Shown here: positions 56,204 through 64,000 of the stretch, in pieces
Position numbering within the stretch: the stretch's first letter is position 1
Layout: every line of letters starts with the position of its first letter
NCBI RefSeq assembly: GCF_023701695.1
Contig: NZ_JAJOZC010000001.1
Coordinates: forward strand, 4,711,894 to 4,775,893
DNA length: 64,000 bases
Reading direction: 5' to 3'
Source of the DNA: Streptomyces sp. RKAG290
GTDB lineage: Bacteria; Actinomycetota; Actinomycetes; Streptomycetales; Streptomycetaceae
Notes under the pieces: generated by a model
Seen by the model: the letters and a program-made list of their open reading frames with translations, nothing else
Told to the model about the DNA's origin: nothing
Databases searched by the model: none
Position numbers and translations under genes: made by a program

Positions 56204-56501
56204 GGGGCGGGCGCCGGGCCGGACGCCGGGTTCGTGGACGCGGACATCGCCCTGCACCGGGCCGTGGTGGCGGCCGCCCACAACCCCGTACTGACCGACC
56301 TCTTCGGCGAGTTCGCCCCCGCGCTGCGCCAGGCGCTCATCGACCTGGTGGAGCTTCGGCCTGCGCCGCGACGACCCGCACCACGGCGACGCGGCACACC
56401 GGGCACTGGTCGCGGCGGTGGTGGCGGGCGACGCGGAATCGGCGGGCCGGGCAGCCCAGGCGGAACTGGAACAGACGCTGGCCCATCTGCGTACCGTCTG
56501 A
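56204..56501 (+). pseudogene. GntR/FadR regulator remnant (C-terminal domain only)
   Basis: The encoded segment DAGFVDADIALHRAVVAAAHNPVLTDLFGEFAPALRQALIDL is the FCD effector domain of a FadR-type GntR regulator. It then shifts frame by +1 at about 56357 to GLRRDDPHHGDAAHRALVAAVVAGD and ends ELEQTLAHLRTV. The DNA-binding half is missing: upstream sequence is the head of the leuA paralogue, transcribed the other way. A regulator gene was probably cut when the leuA copy arrived or rearranged. Confidence 0.7.
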
Positions 56502-56568
56502 GTCCTGGCAACTGCCCGTGGCACGCCCCGAAGGCATGGTCCAGGCTCTCGGGTTCGGGGAAAGAACA

Positions 56569-56582
56569 CGGGAGCGCTCCCC
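56569..56582. promoter_or_regulatory. Weak CebR-like box
   Basis: CGGGAGCGCTCCCC matches the CebR box TGGGAGCGCTCCCA in its 12-base core; only the two outer bases differ. It lies 325 bases before the main cebE operator, far enough for looping. Confidence 0.5.
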
Positions 56583-56906
56583 GGCCCCCTCGTGGCCCGG
56601 TCTCCCGTTCACCTTCCGGCGGGCCGTCCCGCGCGAATCGGGTGCGGGAAAGGGTGTTACCGGGGGGCGGCGGAAATCCGGTGAGATCACGGCGGCTCCG
56701 CCGCGCCGGCCCCGTAATCCGCTCCCAACAAGCCGCTCACCTGCGAGAATTCGGGAACGCGCCGTTCCGCATCCCCTGTCCGCACGCTTTGGCAAGCCCT
56801 TGGCCGGACACGGTCTCGTGACTTGCAGGACACGCTCACGCAACGGAAGCGTCTTCAAGTCTTGACACCCACCCCTCCCAGGCAGGAACCTTCCGACATC
56901 GACGCA

Positions 56907-56920
56907 TGGGAGCGCTCCCA
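56907..56920. promoter_or_regulatory. CebR operator of cebE
   Basis: TGGGAGCGCTCCCA, a perfect 14-base palindrome identical to the known CebR box of Streptomyces. It lies 134 bases before the cebE start, in position to block transcription until cellobiose or cellotriose binds CebR. Confidence 0.9.
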
Positions 56921-57053
56921 CATTGCATGAGGATTTCTCGTGTGAACGGCACTGCCCGTGTCCTCCCCCTGAAGCACCTGGCACCCGCACTCACCAGCGC
57001 GTATGCCGCGCAGTCGGAACCGCCAGTCCCACCCTGGAACAAGGAGTAGTGGA

Positions 57054-58379
57054 ATGCGCATCACCCGCACCGTCGCCGGCCGAAGCCGCAGAGCCGCGGT
57101 TCTGGTCACCACGGGCCTGACAGCCTCGGCCCTGTTGCTGACCGGCTGCAGCAGTGACTCGGACTCGTCGGACGAGAGCTCCGATGCCAACGGGAAGATC
57201 ACGCTGACCGTCGCGGACTTCGGGCAGTTCGGCTACAAGGAAGCCGGCCTCTTCGCCAAGTACCACGAGCTGCACCCGAACATCACGGTCAAGGAAGACA
57301 CCACCGCCGATGAGAAGGTCTACTACCCCAAGCTGCTCCAGCAGCTGAACTCGGGCAGCGGTCTGGCGGACGTCCAGGGCCTCGAGGTCGGGCGCATCAA
57401 GGAGCTCGTCGACACCAAGGCGGACCAGTTCGCCGACCTCAGCAAGGTGATCGACGTCAGCGAGTGGGTGTCCTGGAAGGAGAAGCAGGCCACCACGGCG
57501 GACGGAAAGGTGATCGGCGCGGGTACCGACATCGGCCCGATGTCGCTCTGCTACAACACCGAGCTCTTCAAGAAGGCCGGTCTGCCGACCGACCGCGAGG
57601 AGGTCGCCGCCAAGTTCGCCGGGGGCTGGGAGGACTACCTCAAGCTGGGCGAGGAGTACAAGAAGAAGGCGCCTGCGGGCACCTACTTCATGGACTCCGC
57701 GAGCGCGATGTTCAACGCCGTGGTCAGCTCGAACGCGAAGCAGTACTACGACGAGAGCGGCAAGCCGATCTACGCGGACAGCCCCAGCGTCAAGCAGGGC
57801 TGGAACCTGGCGGCCGAGTCCGCGGACAAGAAGCTGACCCAGGGCCTCGCCCAGTTCAGCGACCCGTGGAAGGCGGCCCTGCGCAAGGGCACCATCGCCA
57901 CCGTGGCCTGCCCCGCCTGGATGGCCGGACAGATCTCGCTGTCCGCCGGTGACGCCAACAAGGGCAAGTGGAACATCACCACCGCGCCCGGCGAGACCGC
58001 GGCCAACTGGGGCGGCTCGTTCCTCGGCGTGCCGAAGTCGGGCAAGAACGTCGACGAGGCCGGCAAGCTCGTCAAGTGGCTGACCGCCCCCGAGCAGCAG
58101 GCCGCCGTCTTCAAGGCGATCGGTGTCTTCCCGTCCAACAAGGGCGCCTACGACCTGCCCGACGTGAAGAGCGCCAAGCTCCCGTACTTCAACGACGCGC
58201 CGATCGGTGAGCTGTACGCCGACGAGGCCAAGTCCATCCCCGAGACCGTTCTCGGCCCGAAGGACGGCGTCATCAAGGACACCATCTCCACCCAGATCAA
58301 CAACATGGAGCAGCGCGGCACCAGCCCTGACAAGGCATGGAAGGCAGCGACCGACTCGATCGAGAAGGCGATCGGCTGA
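57054..58379 (+). CDS. cebE: CebE-like cello-oligosaccharide-binding lipoprotein
   Basis: 441 residues, ATG with AAGGAG eight bases upstream. Lipobox LLTGC gives lipidated Cys32, followed by a Ser/Asp-rich tether. The solute-binding domain has ADFGQFGYKEAGLFAKYHEL and FMDSASAMFNAV, similar to Streptomyces CebE. It captures cellobiose and cellotriose for the CebFG permease and, by established knowledge, relies on the shared ATPase MsiK. CebR box upstream; the permease genes follow after a strong stem-loop. Confidence 0.92.
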   Translation: MRITRTVAGRSRRAAVLVTTGLTASALLLTGCSSDSDSSDESSDANGKITLTVADFGQFGYKEAGLFAKYHELHPNITVKEDTTADEKVYYPKLLQQLNSGSGLADVQGLEVGRIKELVDTKADQFADLSKVIDVSEWVSWKEKQATTADGKVIGAGTDIGPMSLCYNTELFKKAGLPTDREEVAAKFAGGWEDYLKLGEEYKKKAPAGTYFMDSASAMFNAVVSSNAKQYYDESGKPIYADSPSVKQGWNLAAESADKKLTQGLAQFSDPWKAALRKGTIATVACPAWMAGQISLSAGDANKGKWNITTAPGETAANWGGSFLGVPKSGKNVDEAGKLVKWLTAPEQQAAVFKAIGVFPSNKGAYDLPDVKSAKLPYFNDAPIGELYADEAKSIPETVLGPKDGVIKDTISTQINNMEQRGTSPDKAWKAATDSIEKAIG

Positions 58380-58472
58380 CGGTCGCAGCAGCGGGCGGCC
58401 CCCGGGCCGCCCGCACCTGCGTGTCCCCACCCGTGGGGCACCGGGGCTCCCGCTGCGCAGCCCGTCCCCGGC

Positions 58473-58521
58473 GGGCTTCCACGGGGCGACCGGACACCTC
58501 CCGGCCGCCCCGTGGAAGCCC
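58473..58521 (+). terminator. Long stem-loop between cebE and cebF
   Basis: GGGCTTCCACGGGGCG pairs perfectly over 16 bases with 58506-58521, loop 17 bases. It can end a fraction of transcripts or protect the cebE mRNA, so that more binding protein than permease is made. Confidence 0.75.
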
Positions 58522-58593
58522 ACCGCACGTGCTCCCGGCCCCGCCCCGGCCCGTACCCGGGTAACCAAGCAATCCAGGGAAGGACTCCCGCCC

Positions 58594-59592
58594 GTGGCCA
58601 CCTCGACTCCCACCCGGGACGCATACGCCCCGCCACCCCGCGGTTCCCAGCAGAAACCGGTGAGCGCCCGCCGGCAGACGTGGCGGAGCCGGATCTGGCG
58701 GTTCGACGACAAGGCATCGCCGTACGCCTACATAGCCCCGTTCTTCCTCGTCTTCGGCGCCTTCGGGCTCTACCCGCTGATCTACACCGGCTGGATCGCC
58801 CTGCACCGGGTGGAGATGACCGGCCTGGACCAGATGGAGTGGGTCGGCTGGGGCAACTTCGACAGGATCCTGCACGACGCGGAGTTCTGGACGGCCGTCA
58901 CCAACACCTTCCTGATCGGTGTCATGTCGACGGTCCCGCAGCTGCTGGTCGCGCTCGGCCTGGCCCACCTGCTGAACTACAAGCTCCGCGCCAGCACCTT
59001 CTGGCGGACGATCATCCTCACCCCGTACGCCACCTCGGTGGCCTCCGCGGCCCTCGTCTTCGCCCTGGTCTTCCGGGCCGACGGCGGACTGCTGAACTGG
59101 GTGCTGCACTTCGCCGGCCTCGGCCACACCAACTGGGCCAACGGGCACTGGACTTCCAAGATCGCCATCTCGGTCATCGTGATCTGGCGCTGGACCGGCT
59201 ACAACACCCTGATCTACCTGGCCGCCATGCAGGCCGTCCCGACCGATCTGTACGAGGCGGCCTCGCTCGACGGCGCCTCGCGCTGGCAGCAGTTCCGCAA
59301 GGTGACCATCCCCTCGCTGCGGCCCACGATCCTCTTCACGATCGTCATCTCGACCATCGGTTCCATGCAGCTGTTCGGTGAGCCCCTGCTGCTGGAGGGT
59401 GGCACCCTCGGCGCGACCGGCGGAAACGAGAATCAGTACGAGACCCTCAGCGTCTACCTCTACAACTACGGCTGGAACCTCGGGCATCTCGGTCCGGCCG
59501 CCGCAGTGGCCTGGGCGATGCTCGCCCTCCTGCTGATCATCGCCGCGGTCAACTGGCTCATCGGCCGCTTCGTACGCAAATCCGCGGTCTGA
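58594..59592 (+). CDS. cebF: CebF-like sugar permease
   Basis: 332 residues, GTG start (GGGAAGGA upstream). Six membrane helices, with the ATPase-coupling loop DLYEAASLDGASRWQQFRKVTIP. It pairs with CebG as the channel for cello-oligosaccharides. The frame extends upstream, but the homology begins at VATSTPTRDAY. Confidence 0.92.
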   Translation: MATSTPTRDAYAPPPRGSQQKPVSARRQTWRSRIWRFDDKASPYAYIAPFFLVFGAFGLYPLIYTGWIALHRVEMTGLDQMEWVGWGNFDRILHDAEFWTAVTNTFLIGVMSTVPQLLVALGLAHLLNYKLRASTFWRTIILTPYATSVASAALVFALVFRADGGLLNWVLHFAGLGHTNWANGHWTSKIAISVIVIWRWTGYNTLIYLAAMQAVPTDLYEAASLDGASRWQQFRKVTIPSLRPTILFTIVISTIGSMQLFGEPLLLEGGTLGATGGNENQYETLSVYLYNYGWNLGHLGPAAAVAWAMLALLLIIAAVNWLIGRFVRKSAV

Positions 59593-59607
59593 CCGGGAGC
59601 GATATCC

Positions 59608-60528
59608 ATGACCATCACCAGCCCCACCAAAGTGCCGGAGCTCGGCCTCCCGGCGCCCGTCGTCCACCGCGCACCGAAGCGCGCGAGCCGTTTCAAGCCC
59701 GGAGCCGGCAAGCAGCTGCAGGGCGGTCCGTTCGCCTACATCGCGCTGGCCGTCGTCGGCATCGGCTCGCTGATCCCGCTGTACTGGACCCTGGTGGCCG
59801 CGTCCCACACCCAGGACGAGGTACTGGCCAGCACCCCGCCGTTCCTGCCGGGCGGGCGGCTGATGCACAACCTCGACGCCGCCTGGAACCAGGCCCACCT
59901 GGGCAAGGCGATCGTCAACAGCATCATCGTCTCCAGCTGCATCACGGCGGCGACGCTCTTCTTCTGCACCCTGGCCGGCTACGCCTTCGCCAAGATGCGC
60001 TTCCGTGGCCGCGGCGCGCTGATGACCGGGGTCATCGCCACCCTGACCATTCCGCCGCAGCTCAGCGTCGTGCCGCTGTTCATGATGATGTCCGACCTCG
60101 GCTGGGGCGGAAACCTGGAGTCGGTGATCTTCCCGACCCTGGTCAGCGCGTTCGGCGTGTTCTTCATGCGGCAGTACCTGAGCGAGGCGCTTCCGTACGA
60201 GCTCATCGAGGCCGCCAAGATCGACGGCGCGAACAACTTCCGCGTCGTGCTGAGCATCGTGCTGCCGGTGGCCCGCCCCGCGATGATGGTGCTCGGCATG
60301 CTCACCTTCGTCCAGGCCTGGAACGACTTCTTCTGGCCCTACCTCGCACTGAACCAGCAGAACCCCACGCTCCAGGTGGCCCTCGGCCAGCTGAGCGCCT
60401 CCTACACCCCCGACCAGAGCATCGTGATGGCCGGCGCGCTGATCAGCACGCTGCCGCTGCTCGTGGTGTTCGTGATCTTCGGCAAGCGGATCGTCGGCGG
60501 GATCATGTCCGGTGCCGTCAAGGGCTGA
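59608..60528 (+). CDS. cebG: CebG-like sugar permease
   Basis: 306 residues, ATG 15 bases after cebF. Six membrane helices and the coupling loop YELIEAAKIDGANNFRVVLSIVLP. Second half of the cello-oligosaccharide channel. A hairpin follows the stop, then bglC with its own CebR box. Confidence 0.92.
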   Translation: MTITSPTKVPELGLPAPVVHRAPKRASRFKPGAGKQLQGGPFAYIALAVVGIGSLIPLYWTLVAASHTQDEVLASTPPFLPGGRLMHNLDAAWNQAHLGKAIVNSIIVSSCITAATLFFCTLAGYAFAKMRFRGRGALMTGVIATLTIPPQLSVVPLFMMMSDLGWGGNLESVIFPTLVSAFGVFFMRQYLSEALPYELIEAAKIDGANNFRVVLSIVLPVARPAMMVLGMLTFVQAWNDFFWPYLALNQQNPTLQVALGQLSASYTPDQSIVMAGALISTLPLLVVFVIFGKRIVGGIMSGAVKG

Positions 60529-60558
60529 CGTCACGTCAGCAGCCCCATCCCGGAAGGT

Positions 60559-60592
60559 CCGTACGGCCCGCACCTGAGCGAGGGCCGTACGG
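60559..60592 (+). terminator. Hairpin between cebG and bglC
   Basis: CCGTACGGCCC pairs perfectly with GGGCCGTACGG, loop of 12. It separates the transporter operon from bglC, so bglC may be transcribed partly from its own promoter. Confidence 0.75.
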
Positions 60593-60635
60593 GCTCCCGG
60601 AGCTCCATATTTCCTTGCCCCTGTCCGTCCACTCC

Positions 60636-60649
60636 TGGGAGCGCTCCCG
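60636..60649. promoter_or_regulatory. CebR operator overlapping the bglC ribosome site
   Basis: TGGGAGCGCTCCCG, 13 of 14 matching the CebR box, ends one base before the bglC ATG. Its GGGAG also serves as the only Shine-Dalgarno. Confidence 0.88.
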
Positions 60650-60650
60650 C

Positions 60651-62111
60651 ATGACTGCTGTACGACCTGACATCGCCCCGAAGCAGGCGCCCGAGGCGAC
60701 GAGATTTCCGACAGGCTTCGTCTGGGGGGCGGCGACCGCCGCCTACCAGGTGGAGGGTGCCGCTGCCGAGGACGGCCGCACCCCCTCCATCTGGGACACC
60801 TTCAGCCGTACGCCGGGCAAGGTCCGCAACGGCGACACCGGAGACATCGCCGCCGACCACTACCACCTCTACCGCGACGACGTGGCGCTGATGAAGCGGC
60901 TGGGGCTGAAGGCGTACCGCTTCTCCGTCTCCTGGTCCCGGGTGCAGCCCACCGGCCGCGGGCCCGCCGTCGAACGCGGTCTGGACTTCTACCGCAGGCT
61001 CGTCGACGAGCTGCTCGAAGCCGGCATCACGCCCGTCGCCACCCTCTACCACTGGGACCTGCCCCAGGAGCTGGAGGACGCCGGCGGCTGGCCGCAGCGG
61101 GTGACCACCGAGCGGTTCGCCGACTACACCGCGATCATGGCCGGCGCCCTCGGCGACCGCGTCGGGACGTGGACCACCTTCAACGAGCCGTGGTGCTCGG
61201 CCTTCCTCGGGTACGGCTCCGGTGTGCACGCGCCGGGCCGCACCGAGCCCGCCTCCGCCCTGCGGGCGGCCCACCACCTCAACCTCGCCCATGGCCGGGC
61301 GATCGAGGTTCTGCGCGGTCAACTCCCCGCTGCCGCACAGACCTCGGTCACCCTCAACCTCCACCAGGTCCGCCCGCTGACCGCGAGCGCGGCCGACGCG
61401 GACGCCGCCCGCCGGATCGACGCGGTGGGCAACCGGATCTTCACCGGTCCGATGCTGCGCGGTGAGTACCCCGAGGACCTGATCGCCGACACCCGGCACC
61501 TGGTGGACTGGTCGAAGCTGGTCCAGGACGGCGACCTGGCCGCCATCTCCCGTCCGATCGACGTCCTGGGCGTCAACTACTACACGCCGACGCTGGTCTC
61601 CACCCCGGCGAAGGGCGCGGGCGACACGCGCAACGACGGCCACGGCGACAGCGACCACTCCCCGTGGCCCGGATCCGAGCACGTCGCCTTCCATCTCTCG
61701 GAGGGCAAGAAGCGCACCGCGATGAACTGGGCGATCGACCCCAACGGGCTGTACAGCCTCCTCATGGACACCAGCCGGGACCACCCGGGGCTGCCGCTGA
61801 TGGTCACCGAGAACGGCGCCGCCTTCGACGACTACGTCTCGCCCGAGGGGCGGGTGGAGGACCCCGAGCGGATCGCGTATCTGCACGGGCACCTGGACGC
61901 CGTGCAGCGCGCGGTGGCCGACGGCGCGGACGTCCGCGGCTACTTCCTGTGGTCGCTGATGGACAACTTCGAGTGGGCGTACGGCTACTCGAAGCGCTTC
62001 GGCACCGTGTACGTCGACTACGCCTCCCAGCGCCGCATTCCCAAGGCGAGCGCCCACTGGTACGCCGATGTGATCCGCCGCCACGCTCTGCCGCCGACCG
62101 GCCCGTCCTGA
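60651..62111 (+). CDS. bglC: GH1 beta-glucosidase BglC (cellobiose hydrolase)
   Basis: 486 residues, cytoplasmic. GH1 signatures: FVWGAATAAYQVEGA near the start, TTFNEPWC with acid/base Glu179, NYYTP, and VTENGAAF with nucleophile Glu387; WSLMDNFEWAYGYSKRFG near the end binds aglycone. It splits imported cellobiose and cellotriose to glucose. The gene follows cebEFG, as expected of the Streptomyces cellobiose regulon. In S. scabies this enzyme also controls entry into plant-toxin production by removing the inducer. Confidence 0.95.
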   Translation: MTAVRPDIAPKQAPEATRFPTGFVWGAATAAYQVEGAAAEDGRTPSIWDTFSRTPGKVRNGDTGDIAADHYHLYRDDVALMKRLGLKAYRFSVSWSRVQPTGRGPAVERGLDFYRRLVDELLEAGITPVATLYHWDLPQELEDAGGWPQRVTTERFADYTAIMAGALGDRVGTWTTFNEPWCSAFLGYGSGVHAPGRTEPASALRAAHHLNLAHGRAIEVLRGQLPAAAQTSVTLNLHQVRPLTASAADADAARRIDAVGNRIFTGPMLRGEYPEDLIADTRHLVDWSKLVQDGDLAAISRPIDVLGVNYYTPTLVSTPAKGAGDTRNDGHGDSDHSPWPGSEHVAFHLSEGKKRTAMNWAIDPNGLYSLLMDTSRDHPGLPLMVTENGAAFDDYVSPEGRVEDPERIAYLHGHLDAVQRAVADGADVRGYFLWSLMDNFEWAYGYSKRFGTVYVDYASQRRIPKASAHWYADVIRRHALPPTGPS

Positions 62112-62179
62112 CCATTCACCGTTCAACTACCCTGCTGTGAACGGGTGTTGAGCGAAAACTGCTGAATCTGCATCACCCC

Positions 62180-62208
62180 CTGAGGCCCGGCCCTGTGCCG
62201 GGTCTCAG
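62180..62208 (+). terminator. Hairpin after bglC
   Basis: CTGAGGCCCGGC pairs with GCCGGGTCTCAG with one mismatch, loop CCTGT. Located 70 bases after the bglC stop. Confidence 0.65.
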
Positions 62209-62279
62209 GCATGTCCGCACGTCGGCCGGGCGCCACCGCACCCCCGGCCCGCACGAGCCGCTTGACCACGCGCGTAGAG

Positions 62280-62293
62280 TGGGAGCGCTCCCA
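62280..62293. promoter_or_regulatory. CebR operator upstream of cebR
   Basis: TGGGAGCGCTCCCA, perfect, 113 bases before the cebR start. Indicates autoregulation. TTGACC at 62261 could be part of the promoter. Confidence 0.88.
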
Positions 62294-62405
62294 TGCGGAC
62301 GGCGGAGGAGCGGCCGACCGGTCCCGACGAGTGTCAAGGGATCCAACACCAGGACTTGGTTTGGTTATCCGACTGTGAGAAATTGACCGCGAACGGGAGG
62401 CAGCC

Positions 62406-63437
62406 ATGACGGCAGCGCGAGTACGGAGCGGGGGCCGGCCCACGCTCGAAGAGGTCGCGGCGCGGGCGGGGGTGGGGCGCGGCACGGCCTCGCGGGTCAT
62501 CAACGGCTCACCGCGGGTCAGCGCGCACACGCGGGAGGCGGTGGAGGCGGCCGTCGCCGAACTGGGTTACGTGCCCAACCGCGCCGCCCGTGCACTGGCG
62601 GGGAACCGTACGGACGCCATCGCGCTCGTGGTGCCGGAGTCGGAGAGCCGCTTCTTCGCGGAGCCGTACTTCTCCGACATCGTGCGCGGTGTGGGTGCGG
62701 CCCTGGCCGACACCGAGATGCAGCTGCTCCTCACGCTCGTCGGCAGCGACCGTGAACGCCGCAGGCTGGCCCAGTACCTGACCGCGCACCGCGTGGACGG
62801 CGTGCTGCTGGTCTCCGTGCACGCCGACGACCCGCTGCCCGACCTGCTGGAGCAGCTCGGCATGCCCGCCGTCATGAACGGCCGCAGGTCCGCCACGGAG
62901 CCGCTTCCCTCGGTCGACTCGGACAACTTCGAGGGCGCCCGCAGCGCCGTCGAGCACCTCGCCTCCCGGGGTCGCCGCTCCATTGCCACCATCACCGGCC
63001 GGCTGGACGTCTACGCCTCCCAGCGGCGCCTGGACGGGTACCGCAAGGCGGTCTCCGAGGCCGGACTCGAACCCGACGAGCGGCTGATCGCCCCCGCCGA
63101 CTTCTCCGAGGAGGGCGGCGTCCGTGCCATGCGGGAGCTGCTCGCCCGCCGGCCGGACGTGGACGCGGTCTTCGCCGCCTCCGACGTCATGGCCGCGGGA
63201 GCCCGCCAGGTGCTGCGGGAGGCCGGCCGGCGCATCCCGGACGACGTGGCCCTCATCGGCTTCGACGACTCCGCCGTGGCCCGGCACATGGACCCCGCGC
63301 TGACGAGCGTCCGGCAGCCGATCGAGGAGATGGGGCGCACGATGACCCGGGTGCTCCTCGACACGATTGCGAACGAGAACGCCGAGCGGCCGCAGATCGT
63401 GCTCCCCACGGAACTGATCGTCCGCGACTCCTCGTGA
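62406..63437 (+). CDS. cebR: CebR, LacI family repressor of cellobiose use
   Basis: 343 residues, ATG preceded by GGGAGGCAG. The helix-turn-helix TLEEVAARAGVGRGTASRVINGSPRVS (about 13-39) is followed by NRAARALAGNRTDAIAL, the LacI hinge, and the sugar-binding domain, ending FDDSAVARHMDPALTSVRQP. CebR binds TGGGAGCGCTCCCA and releases it on cellobiose or cellotriose; exactly this palindrome lies in front of cebE, bglC and cebR. Here cebR lies downstream of bglC, on the same strand. Confidence 0.92.
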   Translation: MTAARVRSGGRPTLEEVAARAGVGRGTASRVINGSPRVSAHTREAVEAAVAELGYVPNRAARALAGNRTDAIALVVPESESRFFAEPYFSDIVRGVGAALADTEMQLLLTLVGSDRERRRLAQYLTAHRVDGVLLVSVHADDPLPDLLEQLGMPAVMNGRRSATEPLPSVDSDNFEGARSAVEHLASRGRRSIATITGRLDVYASQRRLDGYRKAVSEAGLEPDERLIAPADFSEEGGVRAMRELLARRPDVDAVFAASDVMAAGARQVLREAGRRIPDDVALIGFDDSAVARHMDPALTSVRQPIEEMGRTMTRVLLDTIANENAERPQIVLPTELIVRDSS

Positions 63438-63452
63438 CGGGTGTCACACCCC

Positions 63453-63478
63453 GGCCCCGGTCATCGGCCGGGGCCTTT
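63453..63478 (+). terminator. Terminator after cebR
   Basis: GGCCCCGG pairs with CCGGGGCC across a seven-base loop and is followed by TTT, 15 bases after the stop. Confidence 0.75.
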
Positions 63479-63540
63479 CCCGTGCCCCGCGGTCTTCCCG
63501 CGGGACGGGACGCGTTCTCCCCAAGGGGCGGGACATGAAG

Positions 63541-63572
63541 AAGGGCTGACCCGTTTTCACAGGTCAGCCCTT
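63541..63572 (-). terminator. Terminator after tRNA-His
   Basis: AAGGGCTGACC pairs perfectly with GGTCAGCCCTT. It lies 11 bases beyond the 3' end of the minus-strand tRNA. Confidence 0.85.
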
Positions 63573-63582
63573 GATCAATCAG

Positions 63583-63656
63583 GGTGAGTAACGGGACTCG
63601 AACCCGCGACATCCTGGACCACAACCAGGTGCTCTACCGTCTGAGCTATACCCACC
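63583..63656 (-). tRNA. tRNA-His (anticodon GTG)
   Basis: The minus strand forms a full cloverleaf. The acceptor GTGGGTA pairs with TACTCAC with one G-U pair. The extra G before it faces C73, the hallmark of tRNA-His. The anticodon loop TTGTGGT gives GTG, and the T loop is GGTTCGAGTCC. No CCA is encoded. Confidence 0.96.
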
Positions 63657-63805
63657 GCGTCCGGTCTTTTTCTGACCGGCCGAGAAAAAGTGTACAGGGT
63701 CCGGGAGGGTGCTCGCGCCTCCATTGTCCAACCGCCGATCCCGGCCCCCGAAAGGGCCGTGACCAGCGGCTTCCTGCCGGTCCTGCATGATCCGGAGCGA
63801 AGGCC

Positions 63806-64000
63806 CTACGCCGGGGGCGAGGACAGACGCGTCGCGATCGACTTGGCGCGTTCCGAGTCGGGTCCCGGCTGCGGGACGAAGACCGCCTCCCGGTAGTACC
63901 GCAGCTCCGTGATGGAGTCACGGATGTCCGCGAGCGCCCGGTGGTTGCCGTTCTTGTCGGGACTGTTGAAGTACGCCCTCGGGAACCAGCGACGGGCCAG
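63806..64000 (-). CDS. orn: Oligoribonuclease, C-terminal 64 residues
   Basis: The minus strand encodes RRWFPRAYFNSPDKNGNHRA, then LADIRDSITELRYYREAVF and VPQPGPDSERAKSIATRLSS, ending at TAG. This matches the end of DEDDh oligoribonucleases: the His in GNHRALADIR is the catalytic histidine and the following ADI contains the fourth metal Asp. The enzyme removes nanoRNA and the dinucleotide pGpG from c-di-GMP breakdown, and is needed for normal Streptomyces development. The 5' part lies outside the window. Its stop lies within a copy of the 3'-end repeat element. Confidence 0.93.
   Translation of the reverse strand: MARRWFPRAYFNSPDKNGNHRALADIRDSITELRYYREAVFVPQPGPDSERAKSIATRLSSPPA

Larger units (their letters stand above)
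56502..57053. other. 552-base region upstream of cebE
   Basis: No protein-coding gene is supported. Holds the cebE promoter region with one perfect CebR operator (56907-56920) and one partial one (56569-56582). GTCTTGACACC at 56852-56862 offers a -35-like TTGACA, about 50 bases before the main operator. The leader runs to a GTG/ATG-rich stretch before the AAGGAG at 57041. Confidence 0.6.

Overview
The window is high-GC DNA (roughly 70% G+C) with GTG/TTG starts, GGAGG ribosome sites, twin-arginine lipoproteins, a GlxA/CslA pair and CebR boxes. Together these point to a Streptomyces chromosome, core-arm type, with no prophage, CRISPR array, transposase or antibiotic gene cluster. From memory, the gene order resembles the S. 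coelicolor SCO2838-to-SCO2793 interval (GH6, glxA, cslA at one end; cebR and orn at the other). I could not check this by search.

Layout. 1-4.5 kb: end of a solute-binding protein gene, a secreted type I phosphodiesterase, a HAD-IIA phosphatase, a secreted protein and a class F sortase. 5-15.6 kb: glycan-export and morphogenesis block, with a GH6 lipoprotein, glxA, cslA, an NlpC/P60 peptidase, a repeat-rich SPFH protein and an AA10 LPMO with DasR-like sites. 15.6-19 kb: a frameshifted acyl-CoA synthetase and a DHA2 efflux pump. 19-28 kb: a LacI-regulated locus (binding protein, two permeases, GH87 mycodextranase, GH13 alpha-glucosidase), probably for alpha-1,3-glucan use. 28-32 kb: an IclR regulator and an ectoine-type uptake system (EhuA-D). 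32-39 kb: hydroxyacid dehydrogenase, maleate-isomerase-like protein, LLM flavin oxidoreductase, the c-di-GMP enzyme CdgA and an M6 protease.

39-45 kb, minus strand: a DNA-processing module. It holds a Cas4/AddB-like Fe-S nuclease, a protein of unknown function and an SF1 helicase as overlapping genes, then a small protein and a prim-pol-like protein. This is the best candidate for an undescribed system. 45-54.4 kb: PAP2 and histidine phosphatases, a TPR regulator, a spermidine-synthase-like protein, a two-component system and a CBM2-GH18 chitinase. 54.5-56.5 kb: a damaged leuA paralogue and a GntR remnant. 57-63.4 kb: the cellobiose regulon cebEFG-bglC-cebR with CebR operators. The window ends with tRNA-His and the 3' part of orn. 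Three identical tRNA-Lys(CTT) genes lie at 10.5, 18.9 and 39.3 kb.

Six genes are interrupted. Seven of the eight breaks look like loss of one G or C, five of them inside a G/C run. That pattern suggests homopolymer sequencing or assembly errors as much as true pseudogenes. The leuA paralogue also lacks a conserved loop in frame, and the GntR remnant has no N-terminal domain, so that spot probably is decaying.
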